Assembly (NCBI GenBank): GCA_020974905.1
Contig: CP087563.1
Coordinates: forward strand, 62,001-126,000
Origin: Planctomycetes bacterium syqfu
GTDB lineage: Bacteria; Planctomycetota; Phycisphaerae; Phycisphaerales; Phycisphaeraceae
Direction: 5' to 3'
Length of the DNA: 64,000 bases
Shown: positions 24,841 through 34,300 of the stretch, piece by piece
Layout: every line of letters starts with the position of its first letter
How positions within the stretch are numbered: the first letter of the stretch is position 1
Notes under the pieces: generated by a model
What the model saw: only the letters and a program-made list of their open reading frames with translations
Told to the model about the DNA's origin: nothing
The model's database searches: none
Program-made: the position numbers and the translations under genes

Positions 24841-27800
24841 ATGAAATCCATTTATACACTGCTGATCATTCTTGGTCTGATGACCATGCCGGTCCTTGCC
24901 CAGGACGAGAAGGTCATGATCGATTTTGAAGATGACAGTCAATACACCGTCTGGCAACTGGATAAACCAGCCAGCTATGAAGTGACCAACCAATTTGCCA
25001 GCACAGGTCAAAAGGCATTGAAACTGCATTTTCCCAAGTGGGAAGAGGGCATGCCCGAACGGCATTACATTGAAATTCGCCCCACGGAGAAAGACTGGTC
25101 AGGCTACAGATACATCGCTTTTGATATGACCAATCCCACGGAGCATGATTGGAAATTCGAGCTTTACATTACCGATGACCGCGAGAAAGTCAGTGAAGCT
25201 TGTCACTTCCGGATTGAAGTGCCGATGCTCAGTACTCGACAGATTTCCCGGGATTTCAAGTTCCGCAGTGAGGATAAGGTTGATAAGAAAAACATCACGC
25301 GCATCGCTTTCTATGCCAAGGAATCCAATGTGCCGATCCAAGCCATTTTAGATTCGATTCGTCTTCTCAAGAAGAAGCCGGACAAGCAGGACTATAGCAA
25401 GGAGATTGCCGAAGAACTCAGGCCTTTGCGTCTGCGTGTGATTCGTGAGAATCTTGAATCCGCCCGCCGCGAAGCACGCAAGCAGGATATCCTTCCGCAG
25501 TATGTTCGTGTGGTTGATGATGAAGCACAATCCATTCTCAATCGCGCGATGGACCCGGATGTCAGTTATGAAGATTTGATTCTGTGTCTGCGTGATTCAC
25601 TCAACGTGCAGACATCGCTCAAGCGGTATGCCCAGTTCAAAGAATTGTACACGGACTACCGTAAGTTTGGTAAGCCTTTGACCGGTTACATGGTTGGCTT
25701 TGCCTCATCGATGCGCAAGGTGATGCCTAAGCATTTGCCGGTGAATATGTCGATTAAAAATGAAGTTGAGATTTCGCTTGCTGCCAACGAGGAAGAATCT
25801 TTCCAGTTAGCCGTGGTTCCGTTTGGTGAATCGCTCAAGGATGTGAGAGTCTCTGCCGGTGATCTGCATGGTGCCAATGGCCAGGTAATCAAGGCTCAAA
25901 ATATTGCCTGTGATCTGGTTGCCTTTACTCAGACGCGCGATGTGAAAAGCTACATCAAGGATGATGATGTGCATTATGTCGGCTGGTGGCCGGACCCGAT
26001 TATCCAGAATCCCGAGCCGGTGGATGTCGCGTTGGGGGATGTTCAACCGTGGTGGGTTCGCGTGCATGTTCCCAAGGGGCAGAAGCCGGGCGTGTACAGC
26101 GGGCAGGTGACGGTGACACAGAACCATGGCACGCCGGTGTCATTCGATCTGAAGGTTGAGGTTTATGATTTTGCCATGCCCGATCACGCACCTTTTCCGA
26201 TCATGCTCAATACTTACCCGGACATGAACAAGGGGTTGTTGACGACTGAAGACTGGAAGACACTCAAGTGGGATTGGACTGATTTTCTCAGTGACTATTA
26301 CATGATTCTGGATGACATCTACCGCGGGCCGAGTCCGGATCGCGATGATTCTTTGGACTTTGAAATTCTTGCCTATCTCAAAAAGCAAGGCAAGCTCGCG
26401 CCGTTTAATCTCGGTCTGTTCTACAGTGGTGAAGATAAATACATTGATCCGTTGCAGCAGAACTACGATAAAGTCAAAGAAATGGGATTGCTTGAATATG
26501 CCTATATTTACGGGTTCGATGAGCAACCATCATGGGCATTTCCTGATATTGAAAAAGCGACCATGAAGTTTCAGAAGCGCTTCCCCGAAGTCTTTAACCT
26601 GACGACGACCAATGACGGCCAAAGCGGCAACAATCCTGCCATGCCGCATCTCAAGGGATATTGCCCGATCATTGCTGGCTACAATCAAGGTGCTTCTGAC
26701 AGGGCACGCAAGAGCCTTGGCAAATATGTCTGGTGGTACACCTGTGTCTGGCCGCCGCATCCATATCCCAATATTTTCATTGAATACCCGCCGATCGATA
26801 CGCGAACACTGTTGGGCTTTAATGCCACGCGTCATGAAGTCGACGGATTCCTTTACTATGCGACCATGATCTTTGGTGAGAACAACAACGACGGGATCAG
26901 CACCTATCCCTATACCAACTGGGATTCGATCTCCTTTATGAACACGCATGGTGACGGACGATTGATGTATGTCAACGACAAGAAACAACTCGTCCCCAGC
27001 ATGGTCCTTGAAAACTATCGTGATGGCCTGGAAGACATGGCTTATCACATGATTCTCAAACACCAGGTCCGTGAGTTATACAAGCAGAATAGCGGTTGGA
27101 TTCGTCTCGTCCGTAAAGGCAAAACCATCACTGCTTATCGCAGTGGTGATGGCAAGGCCTGGCAGACCTATGGCAAGCACAATGTCGAGATGGGTGGTGA
27201 TGTCTACATCGGGCTGGCAACCACGTCCAAGCGAGATGATGTCACTGGACGCACGGTCTATGACAATGTCGATGTCTATGCTCACCAACTCAGTGATCAA
27301 TGGGAAACCGCAGCCATCGGCATTAACGATGACGAAGGTAATGTTCAGATTGATGGCAATCAGATCACTGTGACTGCCAAAGGTGGTGACATCTGGAACC
27401 GCAGTGACAAGTTCTATTTTGTCTACCGAAAACTCTCCGGCGATGGGCAGATCACCGCACAGATCACCGACATGGATGATACCAACGAATGGGCCAAGTC
27501 CGGGGTGATGATCCGTCAGTCGCTTGAAGACAACAGTCCCTATGCCATCATGCTCAATGTCCCGGCATTCTCGTGGGACTTGCCATCGCGCTGCCCGACA
27601 CGTGGCACAGGTTTCCAGGGACGTTCCAAACAGAATTGGCAAAGTGGCAGTTGGGGTAACAAAAAGGCTGAACCCCAGTGGTACTTCGATGCGGTCAAGG
27701 CTTTGAACTCGACCGACGGTGTGGTCGACGGTTTGTCGAAATACACCAATGATCCTGCGGTGCTCTATGCCTATCGCGATAAGCTTGCGAAGCTGATTCA

Positions 27801-27936
27801 ACGATCACCGATCAAAGACACCAACCCATGGGGCGACCGTGGTGGCATTCCCGTCCGTGGCTTATGGCGGACCTGGCAGGATGATCTGGACGGATACCAA
27901 TCACCATTCAGAGAAGCCAATAAGCCAAAGAACTAA
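24841..27936 (+). CDS. Secreted DUF4091 protein with an inserted, apparently permuted beta-sandwich domain
   Basis: A 1031-residue paralog of the preceding gene. The signal peptide (MKSIYTLLIILGLMTMPVLAQ) fixes the start at 24841, with AAAGG eight bases upstream; the longer frame from 24748 would run through the terminator. Domain order matches the shorter paralog up to about residue 750 (DMAYHMILKHQVREL), and the DUF4091 tail resumes near 935 (QWYFDAVKAL, QRSPIKDTNPW). The roughly 185 residues between them resemble a DUF1349-like beta-sandwich in swapped order. The segment normally near its C terminus (WIRLVRKGKTITAYRSGDG, then DVYIGLATTS) comes first. The segment normally N-terminal (GDIWNRSDKFYFVYRKLSGD, then WAKSGVMIRQSLED) comes second. 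The frame is intact throughout. Confidence 0.85.
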   Translation: MKSIYTLLIILGLMTMPVLAQDEKVMIDFEDDSQYTVWQLDKPASYEVTNQFASTGQKALKLHFPKWEEGMPERHYIEIRPTEKDWSGYRYIAFDMTNPTEHDWKFELYITDDREKVSEACHFRIEVPMLSTRQISRDFKFRSEDKVDKKNITRIAFYAKESNVPIQAILDSIRLLKKKPDKQDYSKEIAEELRPLRLRVIRENLESARREARKQDILPQYVRVVDDEAQSILNRAMDPDVSYEDLILCLRDSLNVQTSLKRYAQFKELYTDYRKFGKPLTGYMVGFASSMRKVMPKHLPVNMSIKNEVEISLAANEEESFQLAVVPFGESLKDVRVSAGDLHGANGQVIKAQNIACDLVAFTQTRDVKSYIKDDDVHYVGWWPDPIIQNPEPVDVALGDVQPWWVRVHVPKGQKPGVYSGQVTVTQNHGTPVSFDLKVEVYDFAMPDHAPFPIMLNTYPDMNKGLLTTEDWKTLKWDWTDFLSDYYMILDDIYRGPSPDRDDSLDFEILAYLKKQGKLAPFNLGLFYSGEDKYIDPLQQNYDKVKEMGLLEYAYIYGFDEQPSWAFPDIEKATMKFQKRFPEVFNLTTTNDGQSGNNPAMPHLKGYCPIIAGYNQGASDRARKSLGKYVWWYTCVWPPHPYPNIFIEYPPIDTRTLLGFNATRHEVDGFLYYATMIFGENNNDGISTYPYTNWDSISFMNTHGDGRLMYVNDKKQLVPSMVLENYRDGLEDMAYHMILKHQVRELYKQNSGWIRLVRKGKTITAYRSGDGKAWQTYGKHNVEMGGDVYIGLATTSKRDDVTGRTVYDNVDVYAHQLSDQWETAAIGINDDEGNVQIDGNQITVTAKGGDIWNRSDKFYFVYRKLSGDGQITAQITDMDDTNEWAKSGVMIRQSLEDNSPYAIMLNVPAFSWDLPSRCPTRGTGFQGRSKQNWQSGSWGNKKAEPQWYFDAVKALNSTDGVVDGLSKYTNDPAVLYAYRDKLAKLIQRSPIKDTNPWGDRGGIPVRGLWRTWQDDLDGYQSPFREANKPKN

Positions 27937-27948
27937 ACCAACCCCTTC

Positions 27949-28009
27949 ACCAACGAGATACGTCATCGGCTTGAGTGACACTTGAGCCGATGACTTCTCA
28001 TTGGTTTTT
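27949..28009 (+). terminator. Long-stem terminator after the DUF4091 genes
   Basis: ACCAACGAGA (27949-27958) pairs with TCTCATTGGT (27996-28005) with one mismatch. Inside it GTCATCGGCT (27962-27971) pairs perfectly with AGCCGATGAC (27985-27994). Five T follow (28005-28009). It separates the plus-strand DUF4091 genes from the convergent GH130 gene. Confidence 0.88.
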
Positions 28010-28028
28010 ACTATTTGATGTGATCGCT

Positions 28029-29090
28029 TTACTCAAGGTCTAGCGTTGAAAGAATCTCACGGATGCTCAACCGCGCACCACATACCACGGTATCCGCTGC
28101 ACCGTAGTAAACCGTCACCGTGTCGCCATCAACCGTGTGCCCATTGGTGAAGATACATTGGCTGTAAAACCCGTCTTTCTCTTCGGGCGCGGTCGGCTCC
28201 ATGATCGGTTCATCACTGCGTGCAAGGACTTTGCTGGGGTCATTCAGGTCAAGCAGCAGGGCGCCCAGGCAATAGCGTCCGTTCTCATCTGCACCATGGT
28301 AAATCTCAAGCCAACCTTTGTCGGTGCGAATTGGTGCACAACCGCCACCTACGCGTTGACTGTCCCATTGCCCCGCTCTTGAACGTGCAATGCATTGATG
28401 GTTGCCCCAATGTACAGTGTCGGGGGAACTGGCTAGCCAGATGTAATTGCCACCGAGATCTTTGCTGCTTGGACGATGTAGTGCAAAGTACTGATCGTTG
28501 ATTTTCTCTTCAAAGATGGCAACGTCTTTATTATGCGGTGGCAGGATCAAACCCTTGCGGTCAACCGTCTGCCAATCTTTCGTGGTGGCATACCCGACCG
28601 CAACCCCATTACTTGAGACTGCCGTGAATGTCAGGTGATACGTGTCACCGATCTGTGATGTACGGCAGTCTTCAATGCCGTAGGCTTCGTACTTGCCTTG
28701 TCCAATCATGAACGGCTTATCTTCAACGGTGAAATGCTCTCCGTCCTCACTCCATGCCAATCTCAGGTGAGAGACGGTGGTGAGTAAGTCATTACCTTTG
28801 TACGTGATCACACGCGGGTCTTCAGCCTGAAGTTCCGGATCATTGCGATCCAGTTGGAGAATTTTCATCCCCGTTGGTTCGGATGCATCAAGCAGGGGGA
28901 CGTTGATCGTGGATGCCGTTGCAGGGGCGTTCTCCGCGATACGTAGCAGTAAACCTGTCTTCCCATTGAAGACAAATGCACCGGGATTCAAAACGCATTC
29001 AACGATCAGCCCCTCTTGTGACGGTTTGACATCTGCGGGTTTGATGATCGGGTTATGTGTAAAACGCTTGGCAAGGTCAGCCATATTCAT
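28029..29090 (-). CDS. GH130 family beta-mannoside phosphorylase/hydrolase
   Basis: A 353-residue five-blade propeller enzyme without signal peptide, hence cytoplasmic. GH130 motifs are: HNPIIKPAD near the N terminus; YGIEDCRTSQIGDTYHLTFT, with the presumed catalytic Asp at residue 141; HNKDVAIFEEKINDQYFALHRP; QRVGGGCAPIRTDKGWLEIYHG; and VYYGAADTVV. Most members phosphorolyse beta-1,4- or beta-1,2-mannosides, including mannosyl-glucose and mannosyl-N-acetylglucosamine; some are hydrolases. The exact linkage is not visible. It is the last gene of a run with the large CBM9/NHL protein and the SGNH hydrolase, 53 bases after the latter. On the minus strand TATAAT ends seven bases before the ATG, so a separate leaderless transcript is possible. 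Confidence 0.9.
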   Translation of the reverse strand: MNMADLAKRFTHNPIIKPADVKPSQEGLIVECVLNPGAFVFNGKTGLLLRIAENAPATASTINVPLLDASEPTGMKILQLDRNDPELQAEDPRVITYKGNDLLTTVSHLRLAWSEDGEHFTVEDKPFMIGQGKYEAYGIEDCRTSQIGDTYHLTFTAVSSNGVAVGYATTKDWQTVDRKGLILPPHNKDVAIFEEKINDQYFALHRPSSKDLGGNYIWLASSPDTVHWGNHQCIARSRAGQWDSQRVGGGCAPIRTDKGWLEIYHGADENGRYCLGALLLDLNDPSKVLARSDEPIMEPTAPEEKDGFYSQCIFTNGHTVDGDTVTVYYGAADTVVCGARLSIREILSTLDLE

Positions 29091-29143
29091 ACTTTCAATT
29101 ATAGGATATCAGTGGTAATTTCTACGCGACATCATCTTATCAA

Positions 29144-31303
29144 TCACGGCCAGATTTGCACGAGAAGCGGCAGGCTTTCAGAAGGGGATGAAACCCGACG
29201 CAGCACGCCATAATGCATGGCATTCCACGGATGTCCGCGGTCGGACCACTGCAAATGCGTCGTGCCTTGCTCATTTTTGTGTTGCCACCAGATGGATAAC
29301 CCCATGTCTTCTGATGTCGGCCAACTGGTGTGTTTGAAAGTCGCATACGGGATGAACATCTCAATGGTGGTTAAATCACCATCCTTCTTGATGGCAGATT
29401 CAATGCGTATGTGGGGTGAGGTTTCGCCGCGCGATGCAGTAAACTTACCGTTCTTGAATCCAGCGTTGATCCAGTAATACCCACCGGGTTGGCCGAGTTG
29501 TTCAGCAGGGCGAGGATCAAAGAAAACCGTCAAGCGATCGTTATCGATCTGACCGGTCACCTTGATTGCCATGTACAAGCCTTCGTCATCAGACTTGAAT
29601 GCAAATGATGGATTGCACGCATCGATGCTCTCACGAAGATCAGCCGGACCGCGCACCCAGCAGGCCTGTGAGGGTTGGCCCAATGGATTGAAGGTGTGTT
29701 CCTGCCACTCATCGAGTTCACCATCGATCTTCGCTTTACCAATGATCGCTTGAGCAAGTTGCGTGAAACTCAGCGTGGCAGTTGCGGTTTGGTTTTGATG
29801 CGATGTGACCAACGGCATGACGCCGACCGGTTGGTTTTCAGGTAAGTCAATACTTTGGATCACACGAGTGTTCCCATCGCGTAATTGGATGTGAAAGGTT
29901 GCGCTATCCGTGACGATGCGTTGCGGTGGGTAATGCAGTTGACCTGCCCGCTGTGTTTGCACAGCCTGAATGGCGAGTTGGTTATTCGCATAATCCGCAA
30001 TTGCGAGAAATGGTTGGTCATGCGTGATAAAAGCCGATGCTGCCAAATTCAGCAAGTCCGTCGGATACTTAAGTGTTGGCCATGTGACGGACAGTTGCTC
30101 CGACGCCTGAGGGGCAAGGCTATAGGCAAGTTGCGATGTCAGTGGCTGAGCAAAGTCATCTGCAGAAAACACATCAAGGTAGCCAATACGATGCGTGTTA
30201 GACGTGTTTGTAAGCTGCAGTTTTGTCACCATGCCCGCATCTGTCCATGCGTTTTGAGCCTTGATTTGCAGGGCTTTTTGCTGACGCGGTTGTCCAATGA
30301 TGGTGTTGAACACCGCCTTGGCCATCGCCAGATGACCGAGGATGTTGGGATGAATCGTGTCACCTTTGCCTTGTGTTTCCAGAAGACTCTGCCATGTTTT
30401 GCTGTAGTGCGGTGGGTACAGTGCCCAGAGACGTTGCATGCTTTGGGATAGTGTCGACCCGCCTTCACCCCAGATCGCATCGAATGTCGGGGCGACTGGC
30501 AATGACAGATTCTCGCCCAGATTTCGCAACGCTTGAGCATAGGCAATCGTACGAAACGCAGTCTGCTCAGTGTCAATATGCGGGGTGGGTTCGAGCAGGA
30601 TCATGTCGGTTTTGAACGCTGATTGGAGTTGCTCGCAGATCCATTGGGTCTGCTGCAAATAGACATCCATCGCGCCGCCCGCGCCTTGGTCGTTCAAGCC
30701 ATACATCAATAACCCAATGTTCGGCTTGAGCGGTTTAATGTCCGTATCAAATGTCCGAACGGTGGCATCGACGGACTTGCCCGAGTGAGCTTTGACATGC
30801 AGGGTGATCTGATCGTTACCCGTCGCTTCTCGGAGCATCATCACAAGCAGTTTGTGATAGATACCCGTTGCGGTCACCGAGTCACCCATGGCGAGAATCG
30901 TGATCGGTATACCTGCCAGCAGGTCTTTACCATGATTCGGTAAGGTTTTGAGCACGGCGTCGGCTGACACCTTGGCTGGGGCATTGACAGCGAGCATTTT
31001 CACTGTCACAGCTTTGCCATTAATCGTCGAGGTGATCGCGTATAACCCCTCTGTCAAAGGCGTAAACGACACGACACCGTTGTGATCAGCTTGCAGAGAT
31101 TGCTGTTGACTGGCAGACCAACCATCACGTGTCAGAACGCTGACGGAGCATTTCTGTGATTGGTTTTCCAAGCCAGCAAACTTGAGTGGATTAGGGCGAC
31201 CGACAAAGCCGATCGCATCCTGTGCATGGGTGAACTGCGTTGTGATCAACAGACAGATCACCCATGCCAAGGTTGAAAGTGCGATACGTTGGAACTTATT
31301 CAA
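29144..31303 (-). CDS. Secreted SGNH/GDSL hydrolase with C-terminal CBM9-like domain
   Basis: A 719-residue protein. A signal peptide (LSTLAWVICLLITTQFTHAQ) is followed by a short beta domain. The SGNH hydrolase domain then shows all blocks: ILAMGDSVTATG (Ser), YGLNDQG (Asn) and DTIHPNILGH (Asp and His). A middle beta region leads to a CBM9-like end with AKIDGELDEWQE and LTVFFDPRP. Such enzymes often remove acetyl or other acyl groups from glycans. The frame is open to 31444 but that overlaps the upstream gene widely. A TTG at 31303 with GGGGAG nine bases upstream overlaps the upstream stop by eight bases and fits a coupled start. An ATG at 31324 in the same frame lacks a ribosome-binding site. 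Confidence 0.83.
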   Translation of the reverse strand: MNKFQRIALSTLAWVICLLITTQFTHAQDAIGFVGRPNPLKFAGLENQSQKCSVSVLTRDGWSASQQQSLQADHNGVVSFTPLTEGLYAITSTINGKAVTVKMLAVNAPAKVSADAVLKTLPNHGKDLLAGIPITILAMGDSVTATGIYHKLLVMMLREATGNDQITLHVKAHSGKSVDATVRTFDTDIKPLKPNIGLLMYGLNDQGAGGAMDVYLQQTQWICEQLQSAFKTDMILLEPTPHIDTEQTAFRTIAYAQALRNLGENLSLPVAPTFDAIWGEGGSTLSQSMQRLWALYPPHYSKTWQSLLETQGKGDTIHPNILGHLAMAKAVFNTIIGQPRQQKALQIKAQNAWTDAGMVTKLQLTNTSNTHRIGYLDVFSADDFAQPLTSQLAYSLAPQASEQLSVTWPTLKYPTDLLNLAASAFITHDQPFLAIADYANNQLAIQAVQTQRAGQLHYPPQRIVTDSATFHIQLRDGNTRVIQSIDLPENQPVGVMPLVTSHQNQTATATLSFTQLAQAIIGKAKIDGELDEWQEHTFNPLGQPSQACWVRGPADLRESIDACNPSFAFKSDDEGLYMAIKVTGQIDNDRLTVFFDPRPAEQLGQPGGYYWINAGFKNGKFTASRGETSPHIRIESAIKKDGDLTTIEMFIPYATFKHTSWPTSEDMGLSIWWQHKNEQGTTHLQWSDRGHPWNAMHYGVLRRVSSPSESLPLLVQIWP

Positions 31304-34300
31304 AAACCAATTCTCCCCAGGCATTCGGTGAGAGCCATGACTCCTGCGGCAGGTCGTTGACCAGGTTCGTATTGGGATTGGCCCAATACGTCCGAGCGAT
31401 ATTGATTTGACCTGCTGGATCCGAGGAAATGAATCCGACATCACCGCGGACCTTCAAATCCTTGCCGGGGTTCAGACCAATGGCCTTAAGCGGGATGGCC
31501 GCTTCGACCGTGTAGCTTGCCCCAGCAGCTCGGACTTTCACCACAGCATCTGAGATGATCTGGACATTGTCAAAGTGCTTGGGTTGCACGGGTGACGTGT
31601 AAGTAATCTCGTGTTCTTTGGAAGCGGTCGGATCCACAGGCTTCATGAGGATCGCGACCGGCTTGCCGTTGAGTTGGCTGATGAGTACGCGAACATCACT
31701 TGCGTTGGGATCCCGACGCTTGTCATTCTGCTCGCCACCGACGGACATTTGCAGGTCGACAGCATCGCCGGTCTTAAACAGCCGCGTAAAGTCCTTGCCT
31801 TCGTTGGCCCAGGGGGATGGGTCTTCAATGTTGTAGAACAGGTAGAGATTTTCATCGTCATAGATCATGCGTGCCGAACCCTTTTGCGGGAATCCGGTGC
31901 GCTCGATTTCCATGCGTGGTTGTTGAGGCCATTCACGATCCGACCCGTCGATGCGCAGCTTGTTGACTGCTGGTGTCACCACGTAATGCTTGGGTTTGGC
32001 ATCACGTTGAGCGCGAGCCTGGTTGTCTTTGTCAGCCTGGGCAAGAACCGTGTCGTTGACGGAAATCGTCTGTTTTTCAAGGCGTTTGATGGTGTCCAGG
32101 CCGGTGACGGTGAGGATCATGGCAGCCTGGCGTGGGAAGCCGGTGGTCATGCGAATCTTGCCATCAGCTTGCTTGCCAAACCAACCGTTGAAGGGTTCAC
32201 CGCCATTGGAGAAGCCGCCCATGGGACGTCCGATGAGTTGACTTTCCTTGGCAGGTAATGTCTCAGCAGGGATGCGTCCGTCACGGAACATCGAGCCGAC
32301 GAAAAGTCCGTCGGTGGTCATGATGAAGTCCTGACCGAGGTTGCCACGAATGACAAACACGCGACCAATCTCATCGTTGACCTTGGCAACGCCGGTGATC
32401 TTGAGCGGGCCGATGACCATGCCGGGCTTGGGCATGGTGGCTTTGTGCGAACCGTGAACACCGGGATAGGGGTTGGGGTAATCCCAGAGTGTTTCGTACG
32501 TCTTCATATCAACGCCTGCGATGCGTGAAGCCGAAGCATAATTTTTGTAGCTGAGATTCAGCAGAATGTTTTCAGCATCGACAGGGACATAGTCTGCTGA
32601 GTCATCATACAACGGACCGGAGAGACTTTCGGGTCCGAAGATTGGAGCACCTTCGTCGGTGTAACCCAATGGGGTGTATTTGTAGGTTCCCTTGTTATTG
32701 CCGACATAAAACGACAGATCATTGCTGCAACGTTGACCCCATCGGCTAAACAGAGGCAAGCCCTGACGCACGCGACGGTCCTGTTTTTTGGCTTCTGCGA
32801 AAGGTGCGATGATGCATTCGCTGCGCTGGACCTTGGCGTCCTTGTTGACATCATGCCAGTAGACACCGTCGAAGGGATCGCAGTCTTTAAATTCATCCCA
32901 GAGTCCGCCTGTGACTTTACCATTGTGTGCGATGATATCGCAGATGCGACCGACAGTTGTGACCGCCGAGACTGGGACCATGCTCGGGCCGCGTTTGAGG
33001 TAAAAGACATGGCCGTTAAAGCTGCGGTAGCTGGGTTGATAGTAGTAACTGCGGGTCTGGCCGTTGATGTTGGAAGTGAAGTGTTCGCCCAGAACATGCG
33101 ATCCGGGACTGATAATAAAACTTTCGTGTTTGGTTTGGTCGGGTACCCAGAGGATGTTGGTGACTTTCCACGTGCGGTCCTGTTTATTCAGAGAAAGTTG
33201 AATCGGGCCGACGTAGGCAATGTTGGGATTGGTTTCGTCGAGTGTACAACCGGTGCCTGCATAGCCGGTGTTTCCGATGTAGTCCTTGATGAGTTTGCCA
33301 TCCGCCGGATTCCAGACGGAGACACGGCGTGGGTAATCCCAGTTTTCGACGGTCCAGACTTTGCCGGTCTGATCGACTGCGACACTGGTCATGTTGTACA
33401 TGGCCTGCTCGTTGAACAGTCCGCGGATGGGGCGGGAGCCTTTGACGCCACAGGTGTAGACCAGCTTGCCGGACGTGTTGAAGGCTTTGAGTTGCATGTC
33501 CGGGCCGAGGTCGGTGATGAGCAGATTGCCTTGCTTATCCGTGGTGATGGATGAGGGCTTGTCAACACCTGCAAGATTCAGTTTGACGAGCTTGTCATTT
33601 TTGAGTTGATAGACGTTGTGATCGTCAATGGTGTAAATCGTGCCATCGGCCGCTTCGGTGATGCCGGTGCAGGCTGCGATGTCGACGGACTTGACGAGTT
33701 TGCCGGTCTGTTTGTCGATCCATGCGATCTTGCCTTTGCCGGAGAGCTCAGGGCCGTCATGATTGAGATGTTGCGGTGACGTTGCGTTTTCACTGGCACG
33801 CACTTTTTCGCTGACCAGTAGCAGGAGATGTTTGCCATGAGCGTCCATGCCTGCCGGTGTCCAATTGTCAGAACCGACGATGTCTTCGATGGGCAGTTCC
33901 AATGGGCGTTCCTGACCGTCGATGACGAAGGGCTTGTAAGCACCATCATCACGATTCATGCGAACCAGCACATCCTTCTTGATATGCCAACCGGCGGGGA
34001 CAGCAAAGACACTGTTTTCGTCAGCTGCCAAATGCAACGCGCCGCGCTTTTCACCCCATTTTTTAAGGCCATCCGGGCCAAGACCGATGATGCCATGACC
34101 ACCTTCAGCAAACTGCCATGAGAGAATCATCCAGTCACCAGCAGCGGCTGCGCGAAGCGGCGCACAGTGGTCAGCACCCCATGCGCCGGTGCCTGCCTGG
34201 ACATCCCATGGCGGTGTGCCGGGGTTGTAGAAACACATTTCATACTCGGCATTCAAACCATCCTGTGTCAGACCGATGGCCTGATATTGGCCGGGTTTGA

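Noticed and set aside
27076-27801. 241-codon open frame on the minus strand
   Set aside because: It is antisense to the DUF4091 gene, whose protein shows clear family motifs and a paralog through this region; no ribosome-binding site or recognisable domain.
32733-33554. 273-codon open frame on the plus strand
   Set aside because: It is antisense to the giant NHL/CBM9 gene; its composition follows the complementary frame and it shows no family motif.
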